Assembly (NCBI RefSeq): GCF_048159605.1 | Contig: NZ_JBLREB010000004.1 | Location: forward strand, 1 to 64,000 | Source of the DNA: Ectobacillus polymachus | Lineage (GTDB): Bacteria; Bacillota; Bacilli; Bacillales; Bacillaceae_G | DNA length: 64,000 nucleotides | Reading direction: 5' to 3' | Shown here: positions 45,358-53,147 of the stretch, one piece after another | How the letters are laid out: each line of letters opens with the position of its first letter | How positions within the stretch are numbered: the stretch's first letter is position 1 | Notes under the pieces: model-generated | Seen by the model: only the letters and a program-made list of their open reading frames with translations | Databases searched by the model: none | What the model was told of the DNA's origin: nothing | Position numbers and translations under genes: made by a program

Positions 45358-45729
45358 ATGGTCCAATCAATCAATACAAAAGTCGATTTAGTTATTGATG
45401 CAACTTCACATAGTGGAATTGCAGATTATGGTAAAATTATGATTGGAGACAAAGGATTTGAATTCTTCAATAATCGTGATGCTCGTAAGTTTATTCAAAT
45501 TCCTTGGGAAGAAGTTGATAACGTGATCGCTTCAGTCATGTTCAAAGGGAAATGGATCCCACGTTATGCTATCCAAACTAAGCGAAATGGGAATTATACA
45601 TTTTCTTCTAAAGAGCCGAAAAAAGTTTTGCGAGCAATTCGTGAATACGTTGATCCGAATCATATGGTCCAATCATTAAGTTTCTTTGATGTTGTCAAAC
45701 GCGGCTTGAAGGGTATATTTAAAAAGTAA
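45358..45729 (+). CDS. manO: ManO / DUF956 family protein
   Basis: 123 residues of the DUF956 family, almost always found with mannose-family PTS genes and called ManO in some Gram-positives, where a regulatory role is proposed. Typical stretches are YGKIMIGDKGFEFFN, IPWEEVDNVIASV and the basic C-terminus RGLKGIFKK. Here it lies 544 bases upstream of the PTS genes, with its own terminator, instead of at the end of the operon. Confidence 0.85.
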   Translation: MVQSINTKVDLVIDATSHSGIADYGKIMIGDKGFEFFNNRDARKFIQIPWEEVDNVIASVMFKGKWIPRYAIQTKRNGNYTFSSKEPKKVLRAIREYVDPNHMVQSLSFFDVVKRGLKGIFKK

Positions 45730-45740
45730 TAGTTTTACAT

Positions 45741-45769
45741 ACAAGACAGGTTGGAACTTGTCTTTTTTT
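45741..45769 (+). terminator. manO terminator
   Basis: AAGACAGG, loop TTGGAA, CTTGTCTT then seven T. Confidence 0.85.
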
Positions 45770-45801
45770 GTTAGTTACATGTTTTTTAGAACTTATTTAT
45801 A

Positions 45802-46061
45802 TTGATAGATTTAAAGAATCTCATTTTAGTGGAAACTAAAGCGTTTTATCGGTTTGAGTATGAAATTGCTTCAGAAGTGGTCGAGTTAATGAGGAAGGTG
45901 GCGGAAGCAGAAAAAATAACTTTCCTCTTGAAAGAGGAATATCCGGTGTGCTACAATACCTATGGAAGCTCATTAAAGTGATGCAGCAAACATTGAAAAA
46001 GAATGTATTTGATGTAGAAGCTGTCTTGTTTAACACTACATTGACAGCGTTTACAGAATAA
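45802..46061 (+). pseudogene. Unrecognised coding remnant upstream of the PTS operon
   Basis: An open frame from 45802 (TTG) or 45829 (GTG) to a stop at 45981 has a protein-like, charged composition (YEIASEVVELMRKVAEAEK). It continues after a one-frame shift from 45978 to 46061 (VMQQTLKKNVFDVEAV). Neither part has a ribosome site. It looks like a frameshifted relic; I cannot name the family. The 3' part contains the cre site. Confidence 0.35.
46042..46055 (+). promoter_or_regulatory. cre site (CcpA catabolite repression element)
   Basis: TGACAGCGTTTACA fits the consensus TGAAARCGYTWWCA at all positions but one. It lies about 220 bases upstream of the PTS operon start, so CcpA-mediated glucose repression of this PTS is likely. 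Confidence 0.7.
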
Positions 46062-46102
46062 AATTAAATAGCCATTATTTTTTACGTGTTACTGATTCGA
46101 TC

Positions 46103-46194
46103 AGGCATGAGTGAAAAGTATTGATTGAAATGAAGTATTAGGGGCATCCTATACCCAAACCTTCATTAATCGACTTTTTTCTCATGCCTTTTTT
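46103..46194 (+). terminator. Large leader hairpin and terminator before the mannose PTS genes
   Basis: AGGCATGAG (46103-46111) pairs with CTCATGCCT (46181-46189), with further interrupted pairing inward to AATGAAG/CTTCATT, then a long T-run. It lies 80 bases before the first PTS gene, so it either ends the upstream remnant transcript or works as an attenuator of the operon. Confidence 0.75.
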
Positions 46195-46273
46195 GTTGTT
46201 TTTTTGTTGAAACTGTAACCGCTTTAGATGAGCTGAAAAAGCTGTAACAATAATAATAATAGGAGGTAAAAAG

Positions 46274-47257
46274 ATGGTAGGAATTATTATTGCTAGTCAC
46301 GGTGAATTTGCCAATGGTATCTTGCAATCTGGAGCGATGATCTTTGGAGAACAAGAAAATGTAAAAGCTGTTACATTGATGCCGAGCGAAGGACCTGATG
46401 ATGTAAAGGCAAAAATGAAAGAAGCAATCGCCTCTTTCGACAACCAAGACGAAGTATTATTCTTAGTCGATCTTTGGGGTGGAACTCCTTTCAACCAAGC
46501 CAACAGCTTGTTTGAAGACCACAAAGACAAATGGGCAATCGTTGCCGGTGTGAACTTACCAATGGTGATTGAAGCTTATGCATCGCGCTTCTCAATGAAC
46601 ACAGCGCGTGAAATTGCCGCGGCTATTTTGGGCACAGCTAAAGAAGGCGTTAAGGTAAAACCTGAAGAATTAGAACCAACAACAGAACCAGCAACAGCAT
46701 CTACTACAGCTGCTGCCGGGCCATCAAATGCAGGCGCACCTGGTAAATTTAAATACGTGTTAGCACGTATTGACTCTCGTTTACTTCACGGACAAGTAGC
46801 GACTGCTTGGACAAAAACTACACAGCCTACACGTATCATCGTTGTATCTGATGCAGTAGCTAAGGATGATCTTCGTAAGAAATTGATCCAACAGGCTGCT
46901 CCTCCAGGTGTAAAGGCACACGTTGTTCCTGTCGATAAAATGATCGAACTTGCAAAAGATGAACAACACTTTGGCGGCCAGCGCGCGTTACTTCTTTTCG
47001 AAAACCCACAAGATGCGCTTAGAGCGGTTGAAGGTGGGGTTCCACTAGAGACAATCAACGTTGGTTCTATGGCACACTCACCTGGTAAAGTTCAACCGAA
47101 TAAGGTGTTGGCCTTTAACCAAGATGATATAGATACTTTCGCTAAGTTAAAAGAAGCTGGTGTGAACTTCGATGTACGTAAAGTTCCGAACGATTCAAAA
47201 GGCGACATGGGCGAAATTATCAAGAAGGCTCAAGATGAGCTAAACAAACAAAAATAA
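46274..47257 (+). CDS. manX: Mannose-family PTS IIAB component
   Basis: 327 residues with fused domains. IIA (1 to ~135) has the phosphorylated His9 in IIASHGEFANG; an Ala/Thr/Pro-rich linker of about 25 residues follows; IIB (~158-327) has His172 in RIDSRLLHGQVATAW. It relays phosphate from HPr to the incoming sugar. A strong AGGAGGTAAA site precedes the ATG. Sugar could be mannose, glucose, fructose or glucosamine; sequence alone does not decide. Confidence 0.95.
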   Translation: MVGIIIASHGEFANGILQSGAMIFGEQENVKAVTLMPSEGPDDVKAKMKEAIASFDNQDEVLFLVDLWGGTPFNQANSLFEDHKDKWAIVAGVNLPMVIEAYASRFSMNTAREIAAAILGTAKEGVKVKPEELEPTTEPATASTTAAAGPSNAGAPGKFKYVLARIDSRLLHGQVATAWTKTTQPTRIIVVSDAVAKDDLRKKLIQQAAPPGVKAHVVPVDKMIELAKDEQHFGGQRALLLFENPQDALRAVEGGVPLETINVGSMAHSPGKVQPNKVLAFNQDDIDTFAKLKEAGVNFDVRKVPNDSKGDMGEIIKKAQDELNKQK

Positions 47258-47292
47258 TCCTAATTATCAAAGAAAAAGGAGGATTAATAATC

Positions 47293-48102
47293 ATGGAACT
47301 GAATATTATTCAAATATTATTAGTCATTATCGTAGCATTTTTAGCTGGTATTGAGGGAATTTTGGATGAATTCCACTTCCACCAACCAATAATTGCTTGT
47401 ACGTTAATCGGCTTAGTTACAGGTAACTTAGTACCGTGTCTTATCTTAGGTGGTACCCTTCAAATGATCGCTTTAGGTTGGGCAAACATTGGAGCTGCCG
47501 TAGCACCGGATGCTGCGCTAGCATCAGTTGCATCTGCAATTATTTTAGTTTTAAGTGGACAAGGTAAAGAAGGTGTAGCGTCTGCAATCGCGATTGCCGT
47601 TCCGCTTGCAGTTGCAGGTTTATTATTAACAATCATCGGCCGTACGATTGCAACAGCATTCGTTCACTTTATGGATGCTGCAGCTACCGAAGGAAACATA
47701 AGAAAAGTTGAATTCTGGCACATCGCCGCTATCTGCATGCAAGGGTTACGTATTGCAATCCCAGCTGCATTAATTTTAGCTATTGGTGCAGCTCCAGTTC
47801 AAGCCTTACTTCTAGCTATGCCAACTTGGTTGACAGCCGGTTTAGCAATCGGTGGGGGAATGGTCGTAGCCGTTGGTTATGCAATGGTTATTAACATGAT
47901 GGCTACAAAAGAAGTATGGCCATTCTTCGCAATTGGTTTCGTATTAGCGACTGTTTCACAAATTACACTTATCGGTCTAGGTGGTATCGGTGTGGCTCTT
48001 GCACTTATCTATTTAGCGCTTTCCAAACAAGGCGGCGGTTCAGGTAAGGGCGGAAATGGAAACACTGGTGATCCACTAGGCGATATTATTGATAATTACT
48101 AA
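47293..48102 (+). CDS. manY: Mannose-family PTS IIC component
   Basis: 269-residue membrane channel subunit. N-terminal IQILLVIIVAFLAGIEGILDEF and GNLVPCLILGGTLQMIALGWANIGAA are the IIC(Man) signature, followed by several more helices and a Gly-rich cytosolic tail. AAAGGAGGATT precedes the start, 35 bases after IIAB. Confidence 0.95.
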   Translation: MELNIIQILLVIIVAFLAGIEGILDEFHFHQPIIACTLIGLVTGNLVPCLILGGTLQMIALGWANIGAAVAPDAALASVASAIILVLSGQGKEGVASAIAIAVPLAVAGLLLTIIGRTIATAFVHFMDAAATEGNIRKVEFWHIAAICMQGLRIAIPAALILAIGAAPVQALLLAMPTWLTAGLAIGGGMVVAVGYAMVINMMATKEVWPFFAIGFVLATVSQITLIGLGGIGVALALIYLALSKQGGGSGKGGNGNTGDPLGDIIDNY

Positions 48103-48121
48103 GAGGGAGGCGGACATAGAA

Positions 48122-49033
48122 ATGGCACAAGAATTGAAATTATCGAAAAAAGATCGTATTTCTGTTTGGTGGCGTTCAACTTTCATTCAAGGTTCTTGGA
48201 ACTATGAACGTATGCAAAACGGTGGTTGGGCATTTTCAATGATTCCCGCAATCAAAAAATTATATAAAACAAAAGAAGATCGTGCTGCTGCACTAAAACG
48301 TCACTTAGAGTTCTTTAATACTCACCCATATGTAGCTTCACCTATTATTGGTGTAACTTTAGCGCTTGAAGAAGAACGTGCAAATGGTGCGCCGGTTGAC
48401 GACACAGCAATTCAAGGGGTTAAAGTCGGTATGATGGGGCCTTTAGCAGGTATCGGGGATCCAGTTTTCTGGTTCACGGTTAAACCAATCCTTGGTGCTT
48501 TAGCGGCTTCTCTTGCTATGACTGGTAATATACTTGGGCCAATTCTTTACTTCGTTTTATGGAATATCATTCGTATGGGATTCATGTGGTATACCCAAGA
48601 ATTTGGTTACAAAGCTGGTTCTAAAATTACTGACGACTTATCTGGTGGAGTACTTCAAGATATTACTAAAGGTGCATCAATCCTGGGGATGTTCATCCTT
48701 GGTTCATTAGTTAACCGTTGGGTAGCTGTAAAATTCACGCCAATTGTATCTTCAGTTCAACTGGACAAAGGTGCTTATATTGACTGGAGTAATTTACCTG
48801 CTGGAGCGCAAGGAATTAAAACTGCGTTGGAACAGCAAGCCTCTGGTCTTGCATTAGACCCTACTAAAGTAACTACTTTACAAAACAACTTGGATAGCTT
48901 AATTCCTGGTTTAGCTGGATTGGCGTTAACACTTCTTTGCATGTGGTTGCTTAAGAAGAAAGTTTCTCCAATCGTTATGATTCTTGGATTGTTCGTTGTT
49001 GGTATCGTATTCCATTTAATACACTTAATGTAA
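48122..49033 (+). CDS. manZ: Mannose-family PTS IID component
   Basis: 303 residues. SWNYERMQNGGWAFSMIPAI near the N-terminus, FFNTHPYVASPIIGVTLALEE and GPLAGIGDPVFWFT are IID(Man) hallmarks. The ATG at 48122 lies behind GAGGGAGGCGG; an earlier in-frame start would overlap IIC and lacks a site. IIC and IID together form the sugar channel. Confidence 0.95.
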   Translation: MAQELKLSKKDRISVWWRSTFIQGSWNYERMQNGGWAFSMIPAIKKLYKTKEDRAAALKRHLEFFNTHPYVASPIIGVTLALEEERANGAPVDDTAIQGVKVGMMGPLAGIGDPVFWFTVKPILGALAASLAMTGNILGPILYFVLWNIIRMGFMWYTQEFGYKAGSKITDDLSGGVLQDITKGASILGMFILGSLVNRWVAVKFTPIVSSVQLDKGAYIDWSNLPAGAQGIKTALEQQASGLALDPTKVTTLQNNLDSLIPGLAGLALTLLCMWLLKKKVSPIVMILGLFVVGIVFHLIHLM

Positions 49034-49049
49034 TAAATAAAGACACAGA

Positions 49050-49078
49050 GCAGCACCTCCTGGTAAGGAGGTGCTTTT
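49050..49078 (+). terminator. Mannose PTS operon terminator
   Basis: AGCACCTCC, loop TGGTAA, GGAGGTGCT then TTT. Confidence 0.9.
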
Positions 49079-49301
49079 CATATGCCAAAACAAAAATCTT
49101 ACCATTGTCCCCGTTACATTACATACCAAATCTCATTGCACCATCAAAATGAGCAACGCGGAAATTTCCTTCTACCAATGGAGTAATCATCCAAACGGTC
49201 ATGAGCTCTCATGCTATACTAAAAATGTTCATGCCAAATAAAAGATAGTTTTGAAGTCCAAACAATCACAAGAAAATATAAACATATTTTAGGGGGCTGC
49301 T

Positions 49302-50318
49302 ATGCTTACTATTGGTTATATTGGAAATGGGAAAAGCACTAACAGATATCATCTACCATTCGTACTGCAAAGAGAGAATATAAAGGTAAAAACAATTTAT
49401 CAAAGAAATCCTGAGCATGAAAGTTGGGATAGGATTGCAGGAATAAATTATATTTCTGATTTAGATGAATTATTAAATGACAAGGACATTCAACTCATTG
49501 TGGTTTGCACAAGACATGACAGTCATTATGAATACGCAAAATTAGTATTAGAACATAATAAAAACTGTTTAGTTGAAAAGCCATTTATAGAAACCTCAGA
49601 ACAGGCAAAAGAAATATTTGCATTGGCAAGAGAGAAAGGATTAATTGTTCAGGCGTATCAAAACAGACGTTTTGATAGTGATTTTTTAACCGTTCAAAAG
49701 GTCATTGAGGAAGGGAAAATAGGGGACTTGCTGGAAGTGGAAATGCATTATGATTATTATCGTCCCGAAGTACCTGAGTCTGTTCATTCTTTTAATCCTG
49801 TTTGGTCATTTTTATTTGGACATGGCTGTCATACACTGGATCAGGTTATCAGCTATTTTGGCAAGCCGGATCATATCCATTATGATGTAAGGCAATTATT
49901 AGGACAAGGAAGAATGAATGATTATTTTGATTTAGATTTATATTATGGTAAGTTAAAAACATCTGTAAAATCCAGTTATTTTAGACTTAAAGAAAGACCC
50001 AGCTTCGTCGTTCATGGCAAAAAGGGATGCTTTGTGAAAGAAACCAAAGATCGTCAGGAAGAACATTTAAAGTTATTTTACATGCCTGATAACAAAGATT
50101 TTGGTATAGATACAATAAAACATTATGGTGTACTGACATATATTGATGAAGAAGGTACAATCCACGAAGAAAAAGTGAAATCCGTAAATGGTGATTATGG
50201 AAGAGTATATGATGATTTATATGAAGCTATCATAAATGGTAAAGATAAAACCATTACAGACGAACAGACACTGCTGCAAATGGAAATATTAGAAACTGGA
50301 GTTAAAAACTTAAAGTAA
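49302..50318 (+). CDS. Gfo/Idh/MocA family oxidoreductase
   Basis: 338 residues beginning TIGYIGNGKSTNRYHLPFVL, with CLVEKPFIETSEQAKE (family Lys-Pro) and QAYQNRRFDSDF. The C-terminal half contains GHGCHTLDQVISYFG, like other sugar oxidoreductases of the YvaA/IolW type. AGGGGGCTGCT precedes the start. It is distinct from the paralogue at 43774. It closes the accessory segment, 10 bases before the orphan rlmCD end. Confidence 0.9.
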   Translation: MLTIGYIGNGKSTNRYHLPFVLQRENIKVKTIYQRNPEHESWDRIAGINYISDLDELLNDKDIQLIVVCTRHDSHYEYAKLVLEHNKNCLVEKPFIETSEQAKEIFALAREKGLIVQAYQNRRFDSDFLTVQKVIEEGKIGDLLEVEMHYDYYRPEVPESVHSFNPVWSFLFGHGCHTLDQVISYFGKPDHIHYDVRQLLGQGRMNDYFDLDLYYGKLKTSVKSSYFRLKERPSFVVHGKKGCFVKETKDRQEEHLKLFYMPDNKDFGIDTIKHYGVLTYIDEEGTIHEEKVKSVNGDYGRVYDDLYEAIINGKDKTITDEQTLLQMEILETGVKNLK

Positions 50319-50327
50319 ATCTCTGGA

Positions 50328-50381
50328 CATGTGGAGTGTTGCGCGCGGATTGTTTTAAAGGAAGAAGCAGGAACCCGATAA
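50328..50381 (+). pseudogene. Orphan 3' end of an rlmCD gene
   Basis: The frame reads HVECCARIVLKEEAGTR then stop, aligned with HVECCA near the end of the intact RlmCD. It has no upstream gene body; it is followed by a terminator. It is most simply the original end of rlmCD, displaced by 6.7 kb. Confidence 0.75.
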
Positions 50382-50402
50382 GGGGTTACCTGCTTCTATT
50401 TA
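50360..50402 (+). terminator. Terminator behind the orphan rlmCD end
   Basis: GAAGCAGGAACCC, loop GATAA, GGGTTACCTGCTTC with one bulge, then TATTT. Confidence 0.75.
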
Positions 50403-50562
50403 AATGTTGGGATTGTGATGCTTCTTGTTTCTAAGAACAATCCATTCAAGCTGCAGGAATCTATGAAGATAATAAAGGTCGAACTCATTAATTAATGGTT
50501 CCTTTAAATACATTTGGAAGTTTTCTAGACTAAGAGGAGTAAGACACATTCGACCAATGTTA

Positions 50563-51384
50563 TTATAAATTTATTTTTCTTTCAATCAAATAGCTGGTTC
50601 CTAAAAATAATGCAACTATCGTTCCAACATTATAGACGCAAGATGCTATATTTATTGCAAAGGCTCCTGAAACACTCATGTAAAACCCATCATTATTATT
50701 CACCAAGTGATATTGGCCATTTAGCGTTTCCATAGTTGTCAGATGAAAAGAGTTTAAGTCTAAATAATAGGGGAGTAATTTGCAAATTTCATAATCACCA
50801 TAGGCTAATACTCCGCCTAATAACAAAAATAGTATAAACCATAAACCGCCGATTTTTTTATTACGAAAAGTGACCTTACTAAGGGACATAGAAAAGTAGA
50901 TAAGGATCAATATACTAACTCCACTAAAAACGGGTGTTAATACGACAAAAATGATTTCCTTAATCGATACTCCCTGTATCATAGAGAAAAGTTTTACTAT
51001 ATTCATTTCAACTGGGATAAAAATCATTACCATTATAAAATTGTAAATAGCAATTACCATTCCTAAAATTAAAAACCACAATAAAGCAACAATGAGTTTA
51101 GAACCAACGATTTGATTTCCTGTCAGCGGTAAGGTAAAGGTTAAGTATCCGCTATCCTCATATAATTCTTTTCTGAAGGAGCCTACAATATATAAGAAAA
51201 CAACCAGAGCTGCACCAAATATAATCATGATGGACAGTCCTATAAAAAGACTTCCTAGAGTGAAAACTCGATCAGCCTTACTGATATAGGCGTAAATACC
51301 AGTAAAGAGTATGAGAACCAGAGCTAATAAACCTAATATAAACTTATATGTGCCTTTTATTTCGTATTTCATATATTTAAACAT
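50563..51384 (-). CDS. ABC transporter permease (ABC-2 type)
   Basis: 273 residues with six hydrophobic segments, starting MFKYMKYEIKGTYKFILG, and a polar extracellular loop about residues 210-240. It is the last gene of a GntR-ATPase-permease operon, 14 bases after the ATPase. YtrA-type operons of this layout respond to cell-envelope stress or wall-active antibiotics in Bacillus; the exported or sensed compound is not known here. Confidence 0.85.
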   Translation of the reverse strand: MFKYMKYEIKGTYKFILGLLALVLILFTGIYAYISKADRVFTLGSLFIGLSIMIIFGAALVVFLYIVGSFRKELYEDSGYLTFTLPLTGNQIVGSKLIVALLWFLILGMVIAIYNFIMVMIFIPVEMNIVKLFSMIQGVSIKEIIFVVLTPVFSGVSILILIYFSMSLSKVTFRNKKIGGLWFILFLLLGGVLAYGDYEICKLLPYYLDLNSFHLTTMETLNGQYHLVNNNDGFYMSVSGAFAINIASCVYNVGTIVALFLGTSYLIERKINL

Positions 51385-51397
51385 TCTCTCATCCCCC

Positions 51398-52096
51398 CTA
51401 TGCCCCGAAAACTTCTTTGTAGATTTCGTCTATTTGTTTGCCTTTTTCTTCTCTTAAAGCCTCTGCGTTTCCCGTTAAGACCATATGCCCATCTTGTAAA
51501 AAGATGACATCCTCCAAAATACTTTCCATGTCTCGTACTAAGTGAGTGGTGATAATCATCGAACTTTTTTCATTGTAGTTATTAATAATTGCATTTAATA
51601 TCTGGTCTCTTGCTACTGGATCTACCCCTGCAATCGGTTCATCTAAAATATAGAGCTTGGCATTCCTTGATAAGACAAGAGATAAATTAAGCTTTTCATG
51701 CATTCCCTTTGAAAGGGTATTAATCTTCATACTCTTTTCTAATTTCATGAAATCTAGTAATTCTGCAAACTTTTTTTCATCGAAATCAGCATAAAAATCA
51801 TTATAGAGTTTAAAAGCATCTTCAATCTTCATCCATTTGTAGAGAAAGTTTCGATCAGGTAAATAGGAAACAATGGATTTGGTCTCCACTCCTACCTTTA
51901 GACCATCTATCAGCACATCCCCGCTTGTTTGTCTTAATAAACCTGTCAATATCTTGATGAGCGTTGTTTTGCCGCTGCCATTGGGACCTAATATTCCAAC
52001 GACTTTTCCTTCTTCGATAGTTAAATTTAAATGATCCAAGGCATTTTTATGAAAATATTTTTTTGTCAGATCACTGATTTCCACAATATTCTTCAT
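51398..52096 (-). CDS. ABC transporter ATP-binding protein
   Basis: 232-residue ATPase. Walker A GPNGSGKTTL, a degenerate signature LSKGMHEKL in place of LSGGQ, Walker B LYILDEPIAGVDP and the switch His in IITTHLV. This LSKGM variant is common in YtrB/YhcH-like transporters. The ATG overlaps the gntR stop by four bases. Confidence 0.93.
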   Translation of the reverse strand: MKNIVEISDLTKKYFHKNALDHLNLTIEEGKVVGILGPNGSGKTTLIKILTGLLRQTSGDVLIDGLKVGVETKSIVSYLPDRNFLYKWMKIEDAFKLYNDFYADFDEKKFAELLDFMKLEKSMKINTLSKGMHEKLNLSLVLSRNAKLYILDEPIAGVDPVARDQILNAIINNYNEKSSMIITTHLVRDMESILEDVIFLQDGHMVLTGNAEALREEKGKQIDEIYKEVFGA

Positions 52097-52461
52097 TCAA
52101 TCTCCTCCTCGTCAAACCTTTTTGAAATCATTGTTTTTATTTCAGTAGATTGAAATCCTAATTTCTCCATTTCTGTTATAAAACGATCAATTAATTCAGT
52201 TGCCATGCTCTGTTTTAATTTTACGATTACGTGGATATCTTTTGTAACAAATGTCCCCATTCCTCTTTGCGTTATCACCAACTCTTCCCGCTCTAGTTCT
52301 TGGTAGGCTCTTTGTATCGTATTAGGATTTACTTTTAATTCCTTTGAAAAATCTCTTACCGATGGCAATTTCTCACCTCCATTGATTTCTCCGGACACCA
52401 CTTTCGTTTTGATCAAATTCATAATTTGAATATAAATAGGTAGATTGCTGCTAAATTCCAC
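52093..52461 (-). CDS. GntR family regulator (YtrA subfamily)
   Basis: 122 residues: an N-terminal winged helix with LPIYIQIMNLIKTKVVSGEI, KLPSVRDFSKELKVNPNTIQRAYQELE and RGMGTFV, and only a short helical C-terminal part, the mark of the YtrA subfamily. GTG start behind GGAGGTGG. It probably represses its own operon through the inverted repeat in its promoter. Confidence 0.92.
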   Translation of the reverse strand: MEFSSNLPIYIQIMNLIKTKVVSGEINGGEKLPSVRDFSKELKVNPNTIQRAYQELEREELVITQRGMGTFVTKDIHVIVKLKQSMATELIDRFITEMEKLGFQSTEIKTMISKRFDEEEIE

Positions 52462-52485
52462 TTTTCCACCTCCAGTCCTGATGTG

Positions 52486-52530
52486 TTAGTGTATTACTGA
52501 CATAGTACACTAATATCATAAAACTGTCAA
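52486..52530 (-). promoter_or_regulatory. Promoter and operator of the gntR-ABC operon
   Basis: On the minus strand TTGACA (52525-52530), a 17-base spacer and TACTAT (52502-52507) form a near-consensus sigma-A promoter. An inverted repeat TTAGTGTA-N12-TACACTAA (52486-52513) covers the -10 and fits a YtrA-type operator, so autorepression is expected. Confidence 0.8.
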
Positions 52531-52701
52531 TTGAGTTAAAATTCTTTTGCAATGGGGTCTAAATTATCCAAACTGAGAATACATGGTAAAAAGAAAAAGA
52601 TTAAAGATAGGATGTAACAATGGGTAAAGAAAGGCTTTTTTGAGAAGAAGAATAAATAGGCTACTATACTCAGTCATTTTCATTCTATTGTTTTCTTTTG
52701 A

Positions 52702-52763
52702 TATTCTAAAATAGAATACATCACCAATATTAACTTGACAGAATGTTCAACAAATAGTAACAT
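52702..52763 (+). promoter_or_regulatory. Promoter with upstream palindrome before the dab/mps leader
   Basis: TTGACA (52735-52740), 17 bases, TAACAT (52758-52763). A perfect inverted repeat TATTCTA-AAA-TAGAATA lies at 52702-52718, just upstream of the -35, and may bind a regulator. Confidence 0.6.
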
Positions 52764-52834
52764 TTTCACCATAAACATATTTTAAACAACCTCTATCACT
52801 TTAGCATACAGTTAATATCCTTATCATTGACCAT

Positions 52835-52981
52835 ATGAAAAAGTACTTAAAACGTAGAGGTCAGAAACAAAGTGAACTGGGAATATCCTTCCTTATTGGT
52901 AAGGAAGGAATTGTATATCATAAAGGTAGACTATTTAAAAACCTATTTAGGTTAGTAGACGGTAAACCGACATATTCATAG
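52835..52981 (+). CDS. Possible 48-residue leader ORF
   Basis: An ATG-started frame of 48 codons (MKKYLKRRGQKQSELG at its start, strongly basic, ending GKPTYS) between the promoter at 52735 and the terminator at 52962-53031. Its stop lies inside the 5' arm of the terminator, and a 10-pair hairpin (TCCTTCCTTA/TAAGGAAGGA) lies within it. There is no good ribosome site, so translation is doubtful. I do not recognise the sequence. Confidence 0.35.
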   Translation: MKKYLKRRGQKQSELGISFLIGKEGIVYHKGRLFKNLFRLVDGKPTYS

Positions 52982-53031
52982 TTTTATGGTTTTAAACGGC
53001 CATGAAACATATGAATCTGTCGGTTTTTTTA
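52962..53031 (+). terminator. Leader terminator upstream of dabB
   Basis: AAACCGACA, TATTCATA and GTTTTATGG pair in order with CCATGAAAC, ATATGAAT and CTGTCGGTTT, followed by seven T. About 25 pairs. It sits 110 bases before dabB and could attenuate the operon. Confidence 0.85.
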
Positions 53032-53069
53032 TTGTAAAAAATGTTATGTATAGAAAGGAAAGTTACACA

Positions 53070-53147
53070 ATGAAGCAAATCGTTAAGGATTATATGTTCG
53101 GAATTCCGTGCTTCAAACTCTTTCAAGGGGGGAAAGCAAGATGGTAA
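53070..53147 (+). CDS. 25-residue upstream ORF overlapping dabB
   Basis: Begins MKQIVKDYMFGIPCF and ends GGKARW, with an AAAGGAAAG ribosome site before its ATG. Its stop (53145-53147) lies just inside dabB, whose ATG is at 53141, and the dabB ribosome site is within this frame. It may be a coupling or leader peptide for dabB. Confidence 0.5.
   Translation: MKQIVKDYMFGIPCFKLFQGGKARW

Larger units (their letters stand above)
43641..50338. mobile_element. Probable inserted accessory segment at the rlmCD 3' end
   Basis: CATGTGGAGTG occurs inside the end of rlmCD (43630-43640) and again at 50328-50338. There the sequence continues in frame as a second gene end (HVECCA..., 16 of 18 bases shared over the repeat) with its own stop and terminator. 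Between the copies lie two Gfo/Idh oxidoreductases, ManO and a mannose-family PTS. The 3' end of rumA/rlmCD-type genes is a known integration site for mobile elements in Firmicutes. No integrase is present, so the element is incomplete, decayed, or was moved by recombination. Confidence 0.6.
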
